64,000 nt of DNA from Gari tellinella (GCA_922989275.2 OV277866.1:58891246-58955245), one strand, 5' to 3'. Positions 1 through 11,195 are shown, numbered from the stretch's first letter. The notes: a model not told the origin generated them from the letters alone. Made by a program: numbers and translations.

Positions 1-169
1 AATCTTAAGATACTACCCGTATACTCGTTACTTCTGGCCATATTTTATTACGTTGCCATGAAATCGTTGCACTGTTAACTTAAAAAATTTCGATGGTGGC
101 AGTTTTACGCCATAAAATACACTTTATTAACCCTTCGTCAATCAAGTCTAATCTTACTTATATTTACAA

Positions 170-236
170 TCAGTTTGGATCCTGACCAGACGCCGCGTCA
201 CGCGGCGTCTGATCAGGATCCAATCTGATTGACTGA
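170..236. repeat. Isolated module-1 hairpin
   Basis: CAGTTTGGATCCTGACCAGACG / CGTCTGATCAGGATCCAATCTG around GCCGCGTCACGCGGC. Confidence 0.7.
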
Positions 237-1560
237 CGTTATTCCAAGACTCTACTGTGTGCATTTAAAATTTATATTAATCCATGTATTGCAGACGATA
301 GTTAAAAAGCATGCGCTATTATGACAGACGAAAGTTTAATCGTCTGCTCCATTATGTATTCATGCTTTAGATTGTATCGGTCACCGTTTTGCTATGCTTG
401 TGTTGCTTTAATTGTTCGTTATTCTATAAGTTACCTGAATTGAGGCTAGCCTGGTTATCGCTCATCATATCCCCTGTCTACCGTTTAACATTTTTTCTCA
501 TGATTAATTTTCTAACGAGTCAAAAACCGATGCTCGCCTTATGCTTGTGATATGCGTACTATCAGTAAAATAATTTTACGAGCATCGTGATATGCGTACA
601 GTTTAACCTCGATGGGTTGAAATGTTTAAATCGAACTTACCTGTATTATTTCTTTTATATTTCGACACCTTGAGTTCGATTAAAACGAAAATATCGTAGC
701 TTGGCCAAGTTTTGAATATTTTTTTAAAACTAAATAGATCTATCTTTGCCACACAGCATTTGTATTCGCATCGTTATCTACACGGTTTGCCTCAGAAGAC
801 TAAATTGTCACTGACGCTGAATGTTATTTTCAGTGTGAATACTGATAATACGACGACTAAAATTATAACGACCTAATTGGGTCTACACTATTGGGAATGC
901 CCAATTCCAGTTTTTACTCAACTGTCGCTTTGTTGCCGAGTTAGATTGATATTGTGTTAATATGCAGTATATGAGCTAGTTATATTGATACATGTACAAC
1001 GGTTTGCTGGTCATACTATTGGGAAGAAAGTGTTAATGTCTGATAAAAACGCTCACAACATTAATGAGCCAGGATACATTACTGAGGGAAATGCTCGAAT
1101 TGACCATGGTGGAATTTACAATTTCAAATATTATGGAAATACCAGTTCTGACCTCACATTTGAAGATAAGAATAGCTGATGTATCTTAAATGAGGTAAAA
1201 TTGTGAAAAAGTGAATTTCAGCAATGTTACAATGTAAAGGTCATGGCCTCTCCACACTTATTTCTAGACTATGGTAAAGGGGAGGGACTAAAAATCGGGG
1301 TGCTAGCTCTGAATGCTGAATTTGAGCAGGTAAACATAGATTTTGTTTTGCAAAACCAGGTTTACTGGTTACTTTGGAATATTTTAGTGTCCTCCTATTT
1401 TTCTTGTGGTTGTAGTATTAGAAAAGCATGCCATTTATATCCTATCAAGTTGCATAAGGAATCTGCTTAATCGTTGGTTAGGCCAAATTGACTCACCTTT
1501 TCAGCTGTTTTCGCAACAATAGTCACACTTGTCAATACACTGTCGTTTTTCTTTATATTT
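237..1560. other. Gene-free, element-poor stretch
   Basis: Apart from the hairpin at 170..236 just before it, no inverted repeats are seen. Two short plus-strand open frames (985..1179 and 1243..1470) have plausible amino-acid mixes but no recognisable domain and no convincing splice context. I cannot call a gene. Confidence 0.4.
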
Positions 1561-1620
1561 TGTTCAATGCGTTTGGGTACAGACAGCGTTTCAACAGTAA
1601 AGAATAACATCCCCACTGTA

Positions 1621-1866
1621 CAGTGGAGAATCTGTTATTCTTTCCCAATAAACGCGTTTACGCTAAAACTATTATTTGCAGTGCAAACAGTTTGGAGCCA
1701 GATCAGACGCCGGGTAACCCGGCGTCTGATCAGGCTTCAAACTGTTTGCCACCAAGATAAACAAGAATTATCAGAATTGTCCAAAAGTTGTTCTTTTCTA
1801 CGTTTTAGTGCTTTGCGTTTGCGTACGTTTGCGTTTAAACGGGAAAGAATAACAGATTCTCCACTG
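1621..1866 (+). mobile_element. Family A element (mariner-like, module-1 hairpin)
   Basis: Reference description of the family: about 246 bp, inverted ends CAGTGGAGAATCTGTTATTC, flanked by TA on both sides, a 66-bp central hairpin (CAAACAGTTTGGAGCC...GGCTCCAAACTGTTTG), and two non-complementary arms between hairpin and ends. It has no transposase. CAGT ends and a TA target fit Tc1/mariner. Confidence 0.85.
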
Positions 1867-1909
1867 TATGCGTTTGTTGAGACTGAGGAACATAGGTTTT
1901 CCCTACCTA

Positions 1910-2155
1910 CAGTTGAGAAAACGTTATTCTTTCCCGTTTTAACGAAACGAAACGCAAACGCAAAACACTAAAACGTAGAAAAGTGCAACTTTTGGACAAT
2001 TCTGATAATTCATGTTTATCTTGGTGGCAAAAAGTTTGGAGCTTGATCAGACGCCGGGTTACCCGGCGTCTGATCTGGCTCCAAACTGTTTGCTATATAA
2101 ATAATAGTTTTAGCGTAAACGCGTTTATTGGGAAAGAATAACGTTTTCTCCACTA
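1910..2155 (-). mobile_element. Family A element, inverted relative to its neighbour
   Basis: Lies 43 bp from the previous copy in opposite orientation. The right end is CCACTA instead of CCACTG. The central hairpin is near 2030..2093. Confidence 0.8.
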
Positions 2156-2428
2156 TATCGTTTGGAATCTGAATGGATAGTATTTGCCTGTAACTATACA
2201 GCACCCGGTATGCTAAAACAATGATTTGCCGTCATAATCAAGGAAAAGCAGCAATGAACAGAAATGAGGCAAAACCACATCCTGGCAATTGTGGTCTTAA
2301 TTGGATTTGTTACCTGTTTTAGAATCGAACCATGACTTCTGCTAGTTTACATGCAGCACACGAACACTAATTTAACAGGCGACATGTATTAAGGTGTCTG
2401 AAGAAGAAAACACTAAATTACAGTATTA

Positions 2429-2675
2429 CAGTGGAGAAGACGTTATTCTTTCCAAATAAATGCGTTTACGCTAAAACTTTTATTTCCTTTGCAAACAGTT
2501 TAGAGCCAGATCAGACGCAGAGTAACCCGGTGTCTGATCAGGCTTCAAACTGTTTGCTACTCAGATTAAAGTAAATAGTAAGAAGTGTAAAAATGTTGTC
2601 ATTTTCTACGTTTTCTTGCACTCTGTTTACGTTTCGATAACGTTTAAACGGGGAAAAATAACGTTTTCTCCACTA
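2429..2675 (+). mobile_element. Family A element, diverged
   Basis: Ends CAGTGGAGAAGACG / CGTTTTCTCCACTA-type; the hairpin (2503..2562) has several arm mismatches. Confidence 0.75.
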
Positions 2676-2790
2676 ATAGCGTACATGTACCAACACGCGC
2701 GGCTAGGATTATCCTAATACATGTAACATGTACATGTATCATACTTAGCATGAATAAACGTGTGCAATCAGAGTGAATCCAAATCAAACG

Positions 2791-3026
2791 CAGGGCTGCC
2801 ATAAGTTGACAGGAAAAATCCTAAGATTTCCAAATTTGCATTTTTCAAGTGTGATTTTACGAATCGTACCTTTACCCCGTAGCCTTTTTCTTGTTTTGTT
2901 GACATGCGACTGCTTAAAGCAGGCTGTAAGTAAAGCAGAATGCGCCTTAGGGCACATTCTGCTTTACTTTCAGCCTGCTTTAAGCTACCATGAACTGGGA
3001 AAAAATCCGGAGAAATGGCAGCCCTG
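2791..3026 (-). mobile_element. Family D element (hAT-like, module-2 hairpin) with 6-bp target duplication
   Basis: Ends CAGGGCTGCCA / TGGCAGCCCTG. It is flanked by an exact CAAACG duplication (2785-2790 and 3027-3032). The central hairpin (about 2910..2990) is the AAAGCAGAATGCGCC type. Confidence 0.85.
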
Positions 3027-3128
3027 CAAACGCAGAGTAACATAAACTGTTTGATTCTGTAATAAATGATCCTTTTCACTAAATGCATTTGGTTTAAAGT
3101 GACAATTCTAAACAGATTTCCTGACACA

Positions 3129-3351
3129 CAGTGAAGAAAACTTGCTGTCCGTTTAAACAAAAGTGAAACGCAAACGCGTTAAACAAATGAATAAAATGAC
3201 AACTTTTTTGACAATTCTGATCATTCACTTTAATCTTATTGGCAAACGGTTTGGAGTCTGATAAGACCTGGCTACAAACTGTTTGCAATGGAAATAAAAG
3301 ATTAAGCGCGTAAAGGCGTTCCTTGGGAAAGAATAACATTTTCTTCAGCTA
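3129..3351 (-). mobile_element. Family A element, degraded
   Basis: Ends diverged (CAGTGAAGAAAAC); the hairpin core near 3242..3290 has lost its ACGCC centre. Confidence 0.55.
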
Positions 3352-3450
3352 TACGTCTGAAAAGGACATTTGCAAAAAATCTAGACGAAGATGAGATACC
3401 GCAAATATCGTCAATGTTTACTGAACTAAAAGTGTTCAAATACAAACATA

Positions 3451-3696
3451 CAGTGGAGAATCTGTTATTCTTTCCCAATAATTGCGTTTACGCTAAAACT
3501 ATTATTTGCAGTGCAAACAGTTTGGAGCCAGACCAGACGCCGGGTAACCCGGCGTCTGATCAGGCTCCAAACTGTTTGCCACCAAGATAAACAAGAATTA
3601 TCAGAATTGTCCAAAAGTTGTTCTTTTCTACGTTTTAGTGATTTGCGTTTGCGTACGTTTGCGTTTAAACGGGAAAGAATAACAGATTCTCCACTG
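3451..3696 (+). mobile_element. Family A element, near consensus
   Basis: Intact ends and hairpin (3516..3582), TA on both sides. Confidence 0.85.
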
Positions 3697-4229
3697 TACA
3701 TGTATATTGACGACTGGTACATTGATGGCGTTGAATGCAGAGTCAGTATTAAAATATTAAATAAATGTTCTCGTAAACAATCCTATTTAAAGAGGCTGGA
3801 CACCAAATTTGGCCTAAAGTCCTTTTTTAAATGAATGTTTGGCCCCTATATAAACACATGTATATCGGTTAAGGAAAATAAATAATGTAAAAGAAATACA
3901 TTTCAATGAAAGAATTTAGCTCGGTCAGAATTCGAAACCGTGCGGAGAAGGCAAAACAAGATATGCCTAATAAAAAAGGCAACGCTTTAACACAAGACTA
4001 TTCTAATATTAAACATTTAACATTATTTGACACATGTTAACATTAGGATCTATAGCATTTGAATTCTATGTTGTGAAGTTAAAACGAATATATGCTCCGC
4101 CTAAGGACGGGCTACACGTTTAAAACGTTAAAAATCTATAAGATTCGGTACTTTTTCTTTAGGATATTCAAGTGAGACCGGGCATATTTTGTCAATGCAA
4201 TATGTACGACTTTGTCACACATTTGCTTT

Positions 4230-4919
4230 AATTTGAGTATTTTTGTCTTTTATTGCAAAAATACCCATTGTGGTTTTCAGTCTCTTTTAAAAAATACCTA
4301 CTCGTTTCAATTGCTAGAGGAAGGTTACAGCTACGGAACTTGGCTAAATTTCCGTTGGATTTTTCTCATATTAGAGTTGACATAATGCTCAGTCTGTAAT
4401 GCATCTTTGTATAATCTATAATTGTATATTATGTTCTTAGTTTATTTCCATTATTTTCATTTCCGTTGATATTTAATCGTGTCATCCATTCACTATGTTC
4501 TTTTAATGTCAGTTGTTCTTTTACCCTTTGAATACAGTTACAGGATTTTCATTTCACATAGCATAATGTCAGTTATTTGCAAGTCGTTTATAAATGTAAT
4601 CATAGTTGTCTCCTAAAAATTAGTAACCGTTAAGTACCAATAGTGAACTTTACGACACTACCTATTAGTTCCCATATTCTTAACTCTACACCAGAGTCTA
4701 ACCATGTCAATGTTTTGTTTTACCTTACACGAACCTACCCATTTTTTCTCCTTTTGTAGCAATATTTAAGGCGTTCTTTGAGGTACCTAGAAAGTATCTA
4801 CGTGCTTTATTTAAGATTGTATCCACTGCAGAATAGAAATGATGATCCCAAATTCCAGCTCCATAAATAGGTACAGGTTCAACAATAGTTTCTATAAGTT
4901 TAGAGTAGATGTCATATCC
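4230..4919 (-). pseudogene. Decayed LINE (non-LTR retrotransposon) ORF2 C-terminal fragment
   Basis: Reading the minus strand from 4919 gives about 60 residues with the pattern KLIETIVEPVPIYGAGIW then LNKARRYFLGTSKNA, the known segment after the reverse-transcriptase domain of many LINE ORF2 proteins. After a +1 frameshift come MVRLWCRVKNM, then a KDALQTEHYV-like stretch, and after another shift AKFRxCNLPLAIETSRY, matching the LINE pattern LAKFRCGVAPIxIETGRY. Stops (for example TAA near 4850) and several frameshifts show it is dead. There is no RT catalytic core, endonuclease or 3' tail, so this is a truncated relic. The clade cannot be assigned by eye. A family-A element begins 60 bp beyond its 5' end. 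Confidence 0.75.
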
Positions 4920-4978
4920 ATGTCACCGGCGTCAATATATTTCGTGTTTATATTAATTAACTCCTAGCGACGGGGATA

Positions 4979-5222
4979 CAGTGAAGAGTACATTATTTTC
5001 CCCAGTAAACGCGTTTAGGCTAAAACAATTATTTCCATTGCAAACAGTCTTTAGCCTGATCAGACGCCGGGTAATCCGGCGTCTGATCAGGCTCCAAACT
5101 GTTTGCCATTTAGATTCAAATGAATAGTCAGAATTGTCAAAGTGTTGCCCTTTTCTACATTTGATTGAAATGCGTTTGAGTTTCGTTTGCGTATTAGCGT
5201 ACGAAAAACGTCTTTTCCACTG
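4979..5222 (+). mobile_element. Family A element with self-complementary hairpin
   Basis: Hairpin 5040..5107. Here both arms read CCTGATCAGACGCCG, without the arm mismatch found in most copies. Confidence 0.75.
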
Positions 5223-5272
5223 TATGCGTCATTTACAAATGGTGTACCTGAGAAGAGAGCATTATTCCTATG

Positions 5273-5333
5273 CAAACAGGGTATAACCAGGTGAAGCCTT
5301 TTGATCTGGGTATACCCTGTTTTTTAGTTTGCA
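5273..5333. repeat. Variant hairpin (GCAAACAGGGTATAACCAG)
   Basis: Imperfect inverted repeat with CAAACAGGGTATA arms; a distant relative of module 1 with a different loop. Confidence 0.5.
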
Positions 5334-5782
5334 AAATATTGTTTAAAACGCTCCTAAATTGTTAAAAACAAATTCACTTGAAATATTTGGGAAATGGAAC
5401 TATTAATTTAAAGCTTTGGGGGTCTCTGAGTTAAAACAAATTGAAATTGAAAACAAACGGAATACCAAAATAAGGAAGGACGTTTTACCCGCTGTTATGT
5501 TAAACACTTCATATCATAGCAAAGGGGAAGATTCTATAAAGCGTGTAATTTTCTTAATTTTTACAGTTATTAGTTGTTGCTTTTAGTCTTTTGAAGTCTT
5601 CAAATTAATATTTCAAATGATAACGAGGACAATTACTGAAGTAGTGAAAATAATGTTCCCTGTTTGCGATAACACAAGAAAGAAATAAATTACAGACCTC
5701 TGAACTCATCCATCATAAAGCGCGGTCAGTTCTGCTCGCATATTATTAACGCGCATCACGTTCCGAACGACTAGACTTTAAT

Positions 5783-5853
5783 TTGCAAATACCTTCGATC
5801 CAAATCAGACGCCGAGAAAAGTCGCCGTCTGATTTGGATCCAAACTGTTTAAA
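5783..5853. repeat. Isolated module-1 hairpin
   Basis: Arms ATCCAAATCAGACG / CGTCTGATTTGGAT around a short centre. Both arms carry the same G-to-A type change (AAATCAGA / TCTGATTT), so pairing is kept. Confidence 0.65.
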
Positions 5854-6190
5854 CCTACATTTTGGGCTGTGTTTCGTCAAATAAGGCATGCATACACACT
5901 CGATTTAAATTATCTTTAGACGAGATATTGAGATATTTAAACTAGGCAATTATCGAGCGTGATAAGGGTACATTCTGTCCGTCACAGGTCGGAATTTCTA
6001 TGGACTGTCCAGGATAGGCGCTATAAGGTTCTCTCAATCCAGTCCTACACTTTACTGTAAGTTTGCCAAAAGTTCCCTAGTGTTAGGCCTTGACAGCAGA
6101 GCATGAATCTCATGCTCTTACATACAGTAAAGGGTAGGACTGAACCCATTATACCATAGCCTGATTCTAATTTAAAATATTTGTGACCAC

Positions 6191-6442
6191 TTAACCCTTT
6201 ACCTCATAGCCTGTTTCTAGTTTTGAAGACAGATGACCACTTAAAGCAGGTTGAAAGTAAAGCAGAATGTGCCTTAAGGCACATTCTGCTTTACTTTCAG
6301 CCTGCTTTAAGCTAAAATATGCTAGGCTATATAAACTATTTGTAATGGTAATTTTCCATAAGGGTATAAACTGGAACTATTTTCTTCAACGGAGGAATAA
6401 ATTAAATACGCTAAAAGTCGCTTCTATGGGGGAAAGGGTTAA
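6191..6442 (+). mobile_element. Family C1 element (TTAA-flanked, module-2 hairpin)
   Basis: Reference for C1: starts TTAACCCTTTACC, then CATAGCCTGTTTCTAG, then GACAGATGACCAC, a module-2 hairpin (about 6240..6312), GCTAGG, a TCTTCAAC-type segment, and ends GGGTTAA. TTAA on both sides fits piggyBac-like (or Kolobok-like) insertion. No transposase. Confidence 0.82.
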
Positions 6443-6650
6443 AGCAGGTTGAAAGTAATGCAGAATGTGCCTTATAACGTATTCTGCTATACTTTCAGGC
6501 TGCTTTTAGCTACCATCTGCTAGGATATAGAAAATATTTCTTATGTTACAGTCATATTCTTGCCTGTATAAATTGAAAATAAATGTATTTACTTCAGTAG
6601 AGAAATGAATGAAAGGCGAAAAAAGGCGAATTTATTGGATAATCGGTTAA
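6439..6650 (+). mobile_element. Family C1 element, left part missing, sharing a TTAA with its neighbour
   Basis: Begins directly at the hairpin (TTAAAGCAGG) on the TTAA that ends the previous copy, and ends in CGGTTAA. The hairpin arms have diverged (CCTTATAACG). Confidence 0.65.
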
Positions 6651-6740
6651 AGTAATACCTCCCCAGCATGTGTCCAATGTTACTTAACCCCTTACATGTA
6701 CAACATTCCCCCGAGAATAAAGGTGATTTGCAAACAGTTA

Positions 6741-6986
6741 CAGTGGTGAAAACGTTATTCTTTCCCAATAAACGCGTTTACGCTAAAACTATTATTTTCA
6801 CTGCAAACAGTTTGGAGCCAGATCAGACGCCGGGTAACCCGGCGTCTGATCAGGCTTCAAACTGTTTGCCACCAAGATAAACAAGAATTATCAGAATTGT
6901 CCAAAAGTTGTTATTTTCTACGTTTTAGTGCTTTGCGTTTGCGTACGTTTGCGTTTAAACGGGAAAGAATAACAGATTCTCCACTG
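6741..6986 (+). mobile_element. Family A element
   Basis: Near-consensus copy; first end CAGTGGTGAAAACG, second end intact. Confidence 0.85.
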
Positions 6987-7714
6987 TTTGTAGTTCATTA
7001 GCAAAGGATTTTGTTTAAGACGTAGCTATGAAAAGCCGTTGGAATTGTTCTATGCACACACTATTTGGAGCTATGTTTTGTCCCATATTTGAATTAAACA
7101 TACCCATGCTATTTTGTTTGTAGAATCAATATAAATACACGGTACAATTAGATGATAATTATTGCTTCAAACTCTAATGCATTTCTATCAATTACAAGTT
7201 GACACTTCTACTCTGCCATTAAAATGACATCAATCAGAATCTTACATGTTCATTGTATATACCTATAGCCTGTCTATATCGTAACCCCGTTACTGCTATG
7301 ACGTCATCTACCTTAAAGAATTGTCGTCTGCTTGTAGTTCTCAAGTTCAAATTTAAGTTATTTTTACTTAAGAAATATTGCCATGAATGGCAAATACGAA
7401 GCGTCTGATCAGGATCCAGACCGTTAACAAATGACCGGGGTACTCTGGGTGGGCATTGATCAATTCCTATTACATGCACAAGAAAGCCGCCGCTAATTAC
7501 TGTGGTTGTCTATTTAAAATACGTTGAAGGTAAAGCCAGACGTTCTTGACGGAGCTTTCTGCTGAAACGTCCGCCCAATTCTATCTATTCACGCTATTTC
7601 TGTTATATGCTCATCTGATACAACTGCTACTAAATTGGTGGCTTCTTCTTTTTCTTTTTATGGCAGATAATTGTTTTGCAAGCATACAGTGAAGAATATG
7701 TTATTTAAGAAATA

Positions 7715-7872
7715 ATCTATATTCTACCGTTGTTAATCGGCTATTTAACAACAGTTGGGATTTGTGATGCGCAGGAATTTACCAAGAAGGCCGAGACCTT
7801 TGTGGCCAATAACTGCACATCACAACTCCCAACCGTTGTTAAATAGCCGATTAACAACGGTAGAACATAGCT
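7715..7872. repeat. Singleton foldback with ACCGTTGTTAATCGGC arms
   Basis: Two arms of about 50 bp (ACCGTTGTTAATCGG...TTGTGATG, 7720..7770, and its complement 7811..7866) around a 40-bp unpaired centre. No relative elsewhere in the window. Confidence 0.7.
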
Positions 7873-8049
7873 TAATTCGATTCTGACATTACAAATAAGG
7901 GTCTAACAGGGTATTCACTGGTTCCTTTTTAGTAGTAAAGAGAAACAATTGCATCGGCCTGTTTTCACAGCGATTATCTACATGTAGTAGGAACGCCCTT
8001 CTATGACTGTTCCATTATACCCATTCCAGAAACGTCATACCTAATAAAA

Positions 8050-8180
8050 GTAGCAGGTTCTAGCTTTGTTCTGAACATAGGTGACCACGAAAAGCAGTTT
8101 GAAAGTAAATCAGAATGTGCCTTAAGGTACATTCTGTTGTAATTTCTGCCTGCTTTAAGCTACCATCTGCTAGGAAATAC
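8050..8180 (+). mobile_element. Family C1 fragment with hairpin
   Basis: AGGTTCTAG, GGTGACCACG, hairpin with TGTGCCTTAAGGTACA centre, then CATCTGCTAGG; both TTAA ends lost. Confidence 0.6.
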
Positions 8181-8351
8181 TACGCCACATGCCTTTTATT
8201 AAAGGAACTGTGTTTTAACGCAGGGCGGGCACATGAAGAGCTTGAATAACGGACTATGTTCACAGCGTTGTTAATCGTATTAGATATACCACTGAATTTG
8301 TTACATGTATTTGATTATACAGACGAATGCACGTGTCATGTTGGACTCCGT

Positions 8352-8581
8352 CCTAACAAACGCGTTTAGGATTCAACGGCTGTTTCCATTGCAAACAGTG
8401 TGGAGCAACATCACACGCCGAGTAACTTGGTGTCGGATCAGGGCCAGAACTGGTTGCCTCTTAGATGAAAGTAAATAGTAAGACCTTTCAAAAAGGGTTT
8501 CTTTTCTACATCATTATTGTTGCCGTGTATATGCGTTTCGCTTGCGTCTAACGGTAAAGAATAACTGTACTACGACTGTAT
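8352..8581 (+). mobile_element. Family A element, strongly degraded
   Basis: AACAAACGCGTTTAGG left segment, a hairpin with TGGAGCAACATCACACGCC, and a right segment GGTAAAGAATAACTG. The ends are decayed. Confidence 0.5.
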
Positions 8582-8775
8582 TAAAATATAGTCATGACGT
8601 TCTTTCCTGAGTTAGTATTACTTAATCATGTATCAAAATTTCACAGGGCTTTGACATCACGCTGAAAATGTCTTTTTGCGTGTTCGCAGTGGTAACTTTT
8701 CTAAAGTTTTCTAGGTACTTGAACAGGGAATTCCAACATAAAAATGCGTTTGTATTCTAATGACTGAAATAAATT

Positions 8776-8852
8776 GCAAGCAGTAGAAAGCAAGATCAAA
8801 CACCGAGTGACTAGACGTCTGACCTTGACCCAATCTGTTCGTCACCCAATAA
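8776..8852. repeat. Degraded module-1 hairpin
   Basis: GCAAGATCAAACACCGAGTGA / GACGTCTGACCTTGACC; arms still pair partly. Confidence 0.45.
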
Positions 8853-8963
8853 AATAGAATAGCCCTCTTCCATTTTCTAAATAATGTTTACTTCATTTGT
8901 TTTTATTTCGTTTAGGTTGAGTTTCGATAAGACAAGGAAACACGTTTTCAATCTGTATTGCTA

Positions 8964-9472
8964 CAGCGGAGAAGACGTTACAGCATACTTTCCCAGTAAA
9001 CACCTTTAACTCTTTCCTCCCTAAAACTTTAAATGGACAAATCCAGTTTCCATTTAAGTCTAGTCAATTTCTGAGTTTTAAGGGTTGTTTTTATCAATGT
9101 TTGGCATTATGACAAACAGTGAAGACCCTGATCAGAGGGCTCCCAGGAGCCCTCTGATCTGGGTCTTTACTGTTTGCATAGGATAAGTGTACTATTCACT
9201 TGTACACTGTTTGCAAAGGACGCCAATATGCGGGACTAGGGTTCAAAGGGTTAAGCGAAAACAATGATTTCCATTGCAAACAGCTTAAGGCCAATTCCGG
9301 AAACCGAGCAACCCAGCGTCTGGTCAGGTTCAAAACTGTTTGCCACTCAGATTAAAATGAATAGTCAGAACTTTCGAAATGTTGTCATTTTGTACGTTTC
9401 ATTGCAATGTATTTGCGTATCGTTTGTGTTAAAACAAGGTTTAAACGGAAAAGAATAACGTCTTCTCCACTA
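8964..9472 (+). mobile_element. Family A element split by a C3 insertion
   Basis: Left part 8964..9005 (CAGCGGAGAAGACG) and right part 9255..9472 (GCGAAAACAATGATTTCC to TCTTCTCCACTA) join cleanly into one A copy when 9006..9254 is removed together with one TTAA. Confidence 0.8.
9006..9254 (+). mobile_element. Family C3 element (TTAA-flanked, AGGGCTCC hairpin) nested in family A
   Basis: Reference for C3: TTAACTCTTTCCTCCCT start, GGACAAATCCAGTTTCC, a hairpin ACAGTGAAGACCCTGATCAGA (9112..9178) with AGGGCTCCCAGGAGCCCT centre, then GGACTAGGGTTCAAAGGGTTAA. The TTAA is present on both sides (9006-9009 and 9251-9254). Confidence 0.88.
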
Positions 9473-9479
9473 TAACCTC

Positions 9480-10790
9480 CAATAGCCTTTTTGCTTTGTA
9501 TCGAGAAAATCATCTGATCTCGTAATCACTGTTTCTAATGACACATTAAACGGCATTCCGCCTTCATTTTACCATTCTTGCTTAATATTCATAGCCGTTA
9601 TTTTTCTTCCAGATGACATTTCCTAGCTTCAAGAAGCTCACGGCCACCGTTTGGGCGGATGATTTTATCGATACACCGGCGGTAACCATGGGAAACTGCC
9701 GTATGCGTGCCAAAGACTGCAACTTTTCAATTACGCCAAATAATGTGACATTATGTTTTATTCCATTTGTTCAATAGAAATTAGATACGTGTTGGGCAAT
9801 TTACCTTTACAGATCGATTTTATTTGGAATACAACAATAGAAGTTCAGATATCAGCCCCTGAGGATCAGTTAGACAATTATCAACATTAGGTCTTTTATC
9901 GAAAAATATTACTCAATATTGAAACGAACCCCTAATTGTTTATTAACTTTTGATTGCCAAGCTGTTTTACAATATAAACACATCGAGAAAATTAACAATT
10001 ATTTAACCATTTGGAAACGGCAATCCATTCGAAATTATAGCCCCATATAACTATTATCAATAATCATTCTAAAATATTATTTCCGCAAAATGACGTGATT
10101 TCCATGTCATATTTGTGTATCGCACGTGCGATTTCCCGCGTTTTGTGTTCATACATCACACGCCTTGGCGAAACGACGGAAGATAATTTCAGAGTAATTT
10201 GGGATAATGACGCATATTAATTAAAATCATTTGATTTGTTTTCGAGGCGATTAAGTGACGGCGACTGAATTTATTTCTCCATAGCCTGTAAACATCATTA
10301 CCGACTAACGTACTGTGTGACAGGCTTCCGCCTAGCTCATTTTCACAGGACTGCCTTTGACAAATGCAAGCACCTAGCACCATGTAACAGATTCTATCAC
10401 ATCTAATTGCATGATCTTTGCCCAGTCGCCAATATCCTTTCAGCGACTGCCATTGCCGTTTATTTTAAGTAAATGATCTGCTCAAAAATTGAAAGATTTG
10501 AAGAGCCATCGTGTATTTTGAGCAAAAACTTAATACGTGGGCCAACAGACTCGGATTCTGACTAGACCTGAAATTCCTGAAGTTCTGATCTTGACCAATA
10601 CAGCCTGAAAAGATAGTACATTGCTGTGTAAAATGCAGCTTTGTAAAGGCAATCAATAATGATTAGTGTCTCATTTAAATATGATCACATTTAATGCCGC
10701 TAGTTATAAATGCATTTTTCTCCTAACCAGATTTAGATAGACTACGGTGTACGGTTTCTTTATTCTCGGCACTGAAGTGAACGCAGTCTT
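9480..10790. other. Long repeat-free block, candidate regulatory DNA
   Basis: 1.3 kb without elements. It includes a GC-richer segment (9640-9720), a 14-bp palindrome ATCGCACGTGCGAT (10119-10132) with an E-box CACGTG, and a TCF-type CCTTTGA near 10345. No coding signal. Confidence 0.35.
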
Positions 10791-10797
10791 GAAACTA

Positions 10798-11005
10798 CAG
10801 TAAACCCTATCAGTTATGATCACTCAACGAAGGCCAATTGATTGTATAAAAACAGGTGACAGTTCAAAGCAAGATGGCAGTAAAAAGGAAAGTTTATTAG
10901 GGAGTTTTCTTGTTTACTGTCTCGTTGCTTTAAGTAGTCACCTGTCATAAACACTTAACAACTACCGTAACACAATTTAGGGGTCTTAATAGAGAGGGTT
11001 TACTG
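10798..11005 (+). mobile_element. Family B element (pogo/Tigger-like ends), diverged
   Basis: Ends CAGTAAACCCTATCAGTTATG / AGAGAGGGTTTACTG with TA flanks. ACAGGTGACAG arms lead into a decayed module-2 hairpin. CAGTxxAACCTCTCTATTACG ends are typical of pogo/Tigger elements. Confidence 0.75.
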
Positions 11006-11109
11006 TATTAATACTTAACGAATTGACACTTGTAATATATTAGGCGATACAATAACACTACGTTATTATGCTCATTAAAATTAGTGATATTATTTTCGTT
11101 TTTGAGATG

Positions 11110-11195
11110 CTTATTGCTTAAAGCAAGATGGAAGTAAAACAGAAAACTCCTATAGAAGCTTTTTACTTGGCACCGATACTGCTTTAAGACACAAT
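11110..11195. repeat. Decayed module-2 hairpin
   Basis: TTAAAGCAAGATGGAAGTAA ... TTTTTACTTGG ... CTGCTTTAAG; imperfect arms. Confidence 0.45.

Noticed and set aside
1567..1971. Open frame of 134 codons, and similar ones at 3511..3834, 22970..23356, 44574..45044, 25326..25676, 27838..28191
   Set aside because: They lie over family A elements and translate the palindrome; the same peptide words appear on both strands of many copies.
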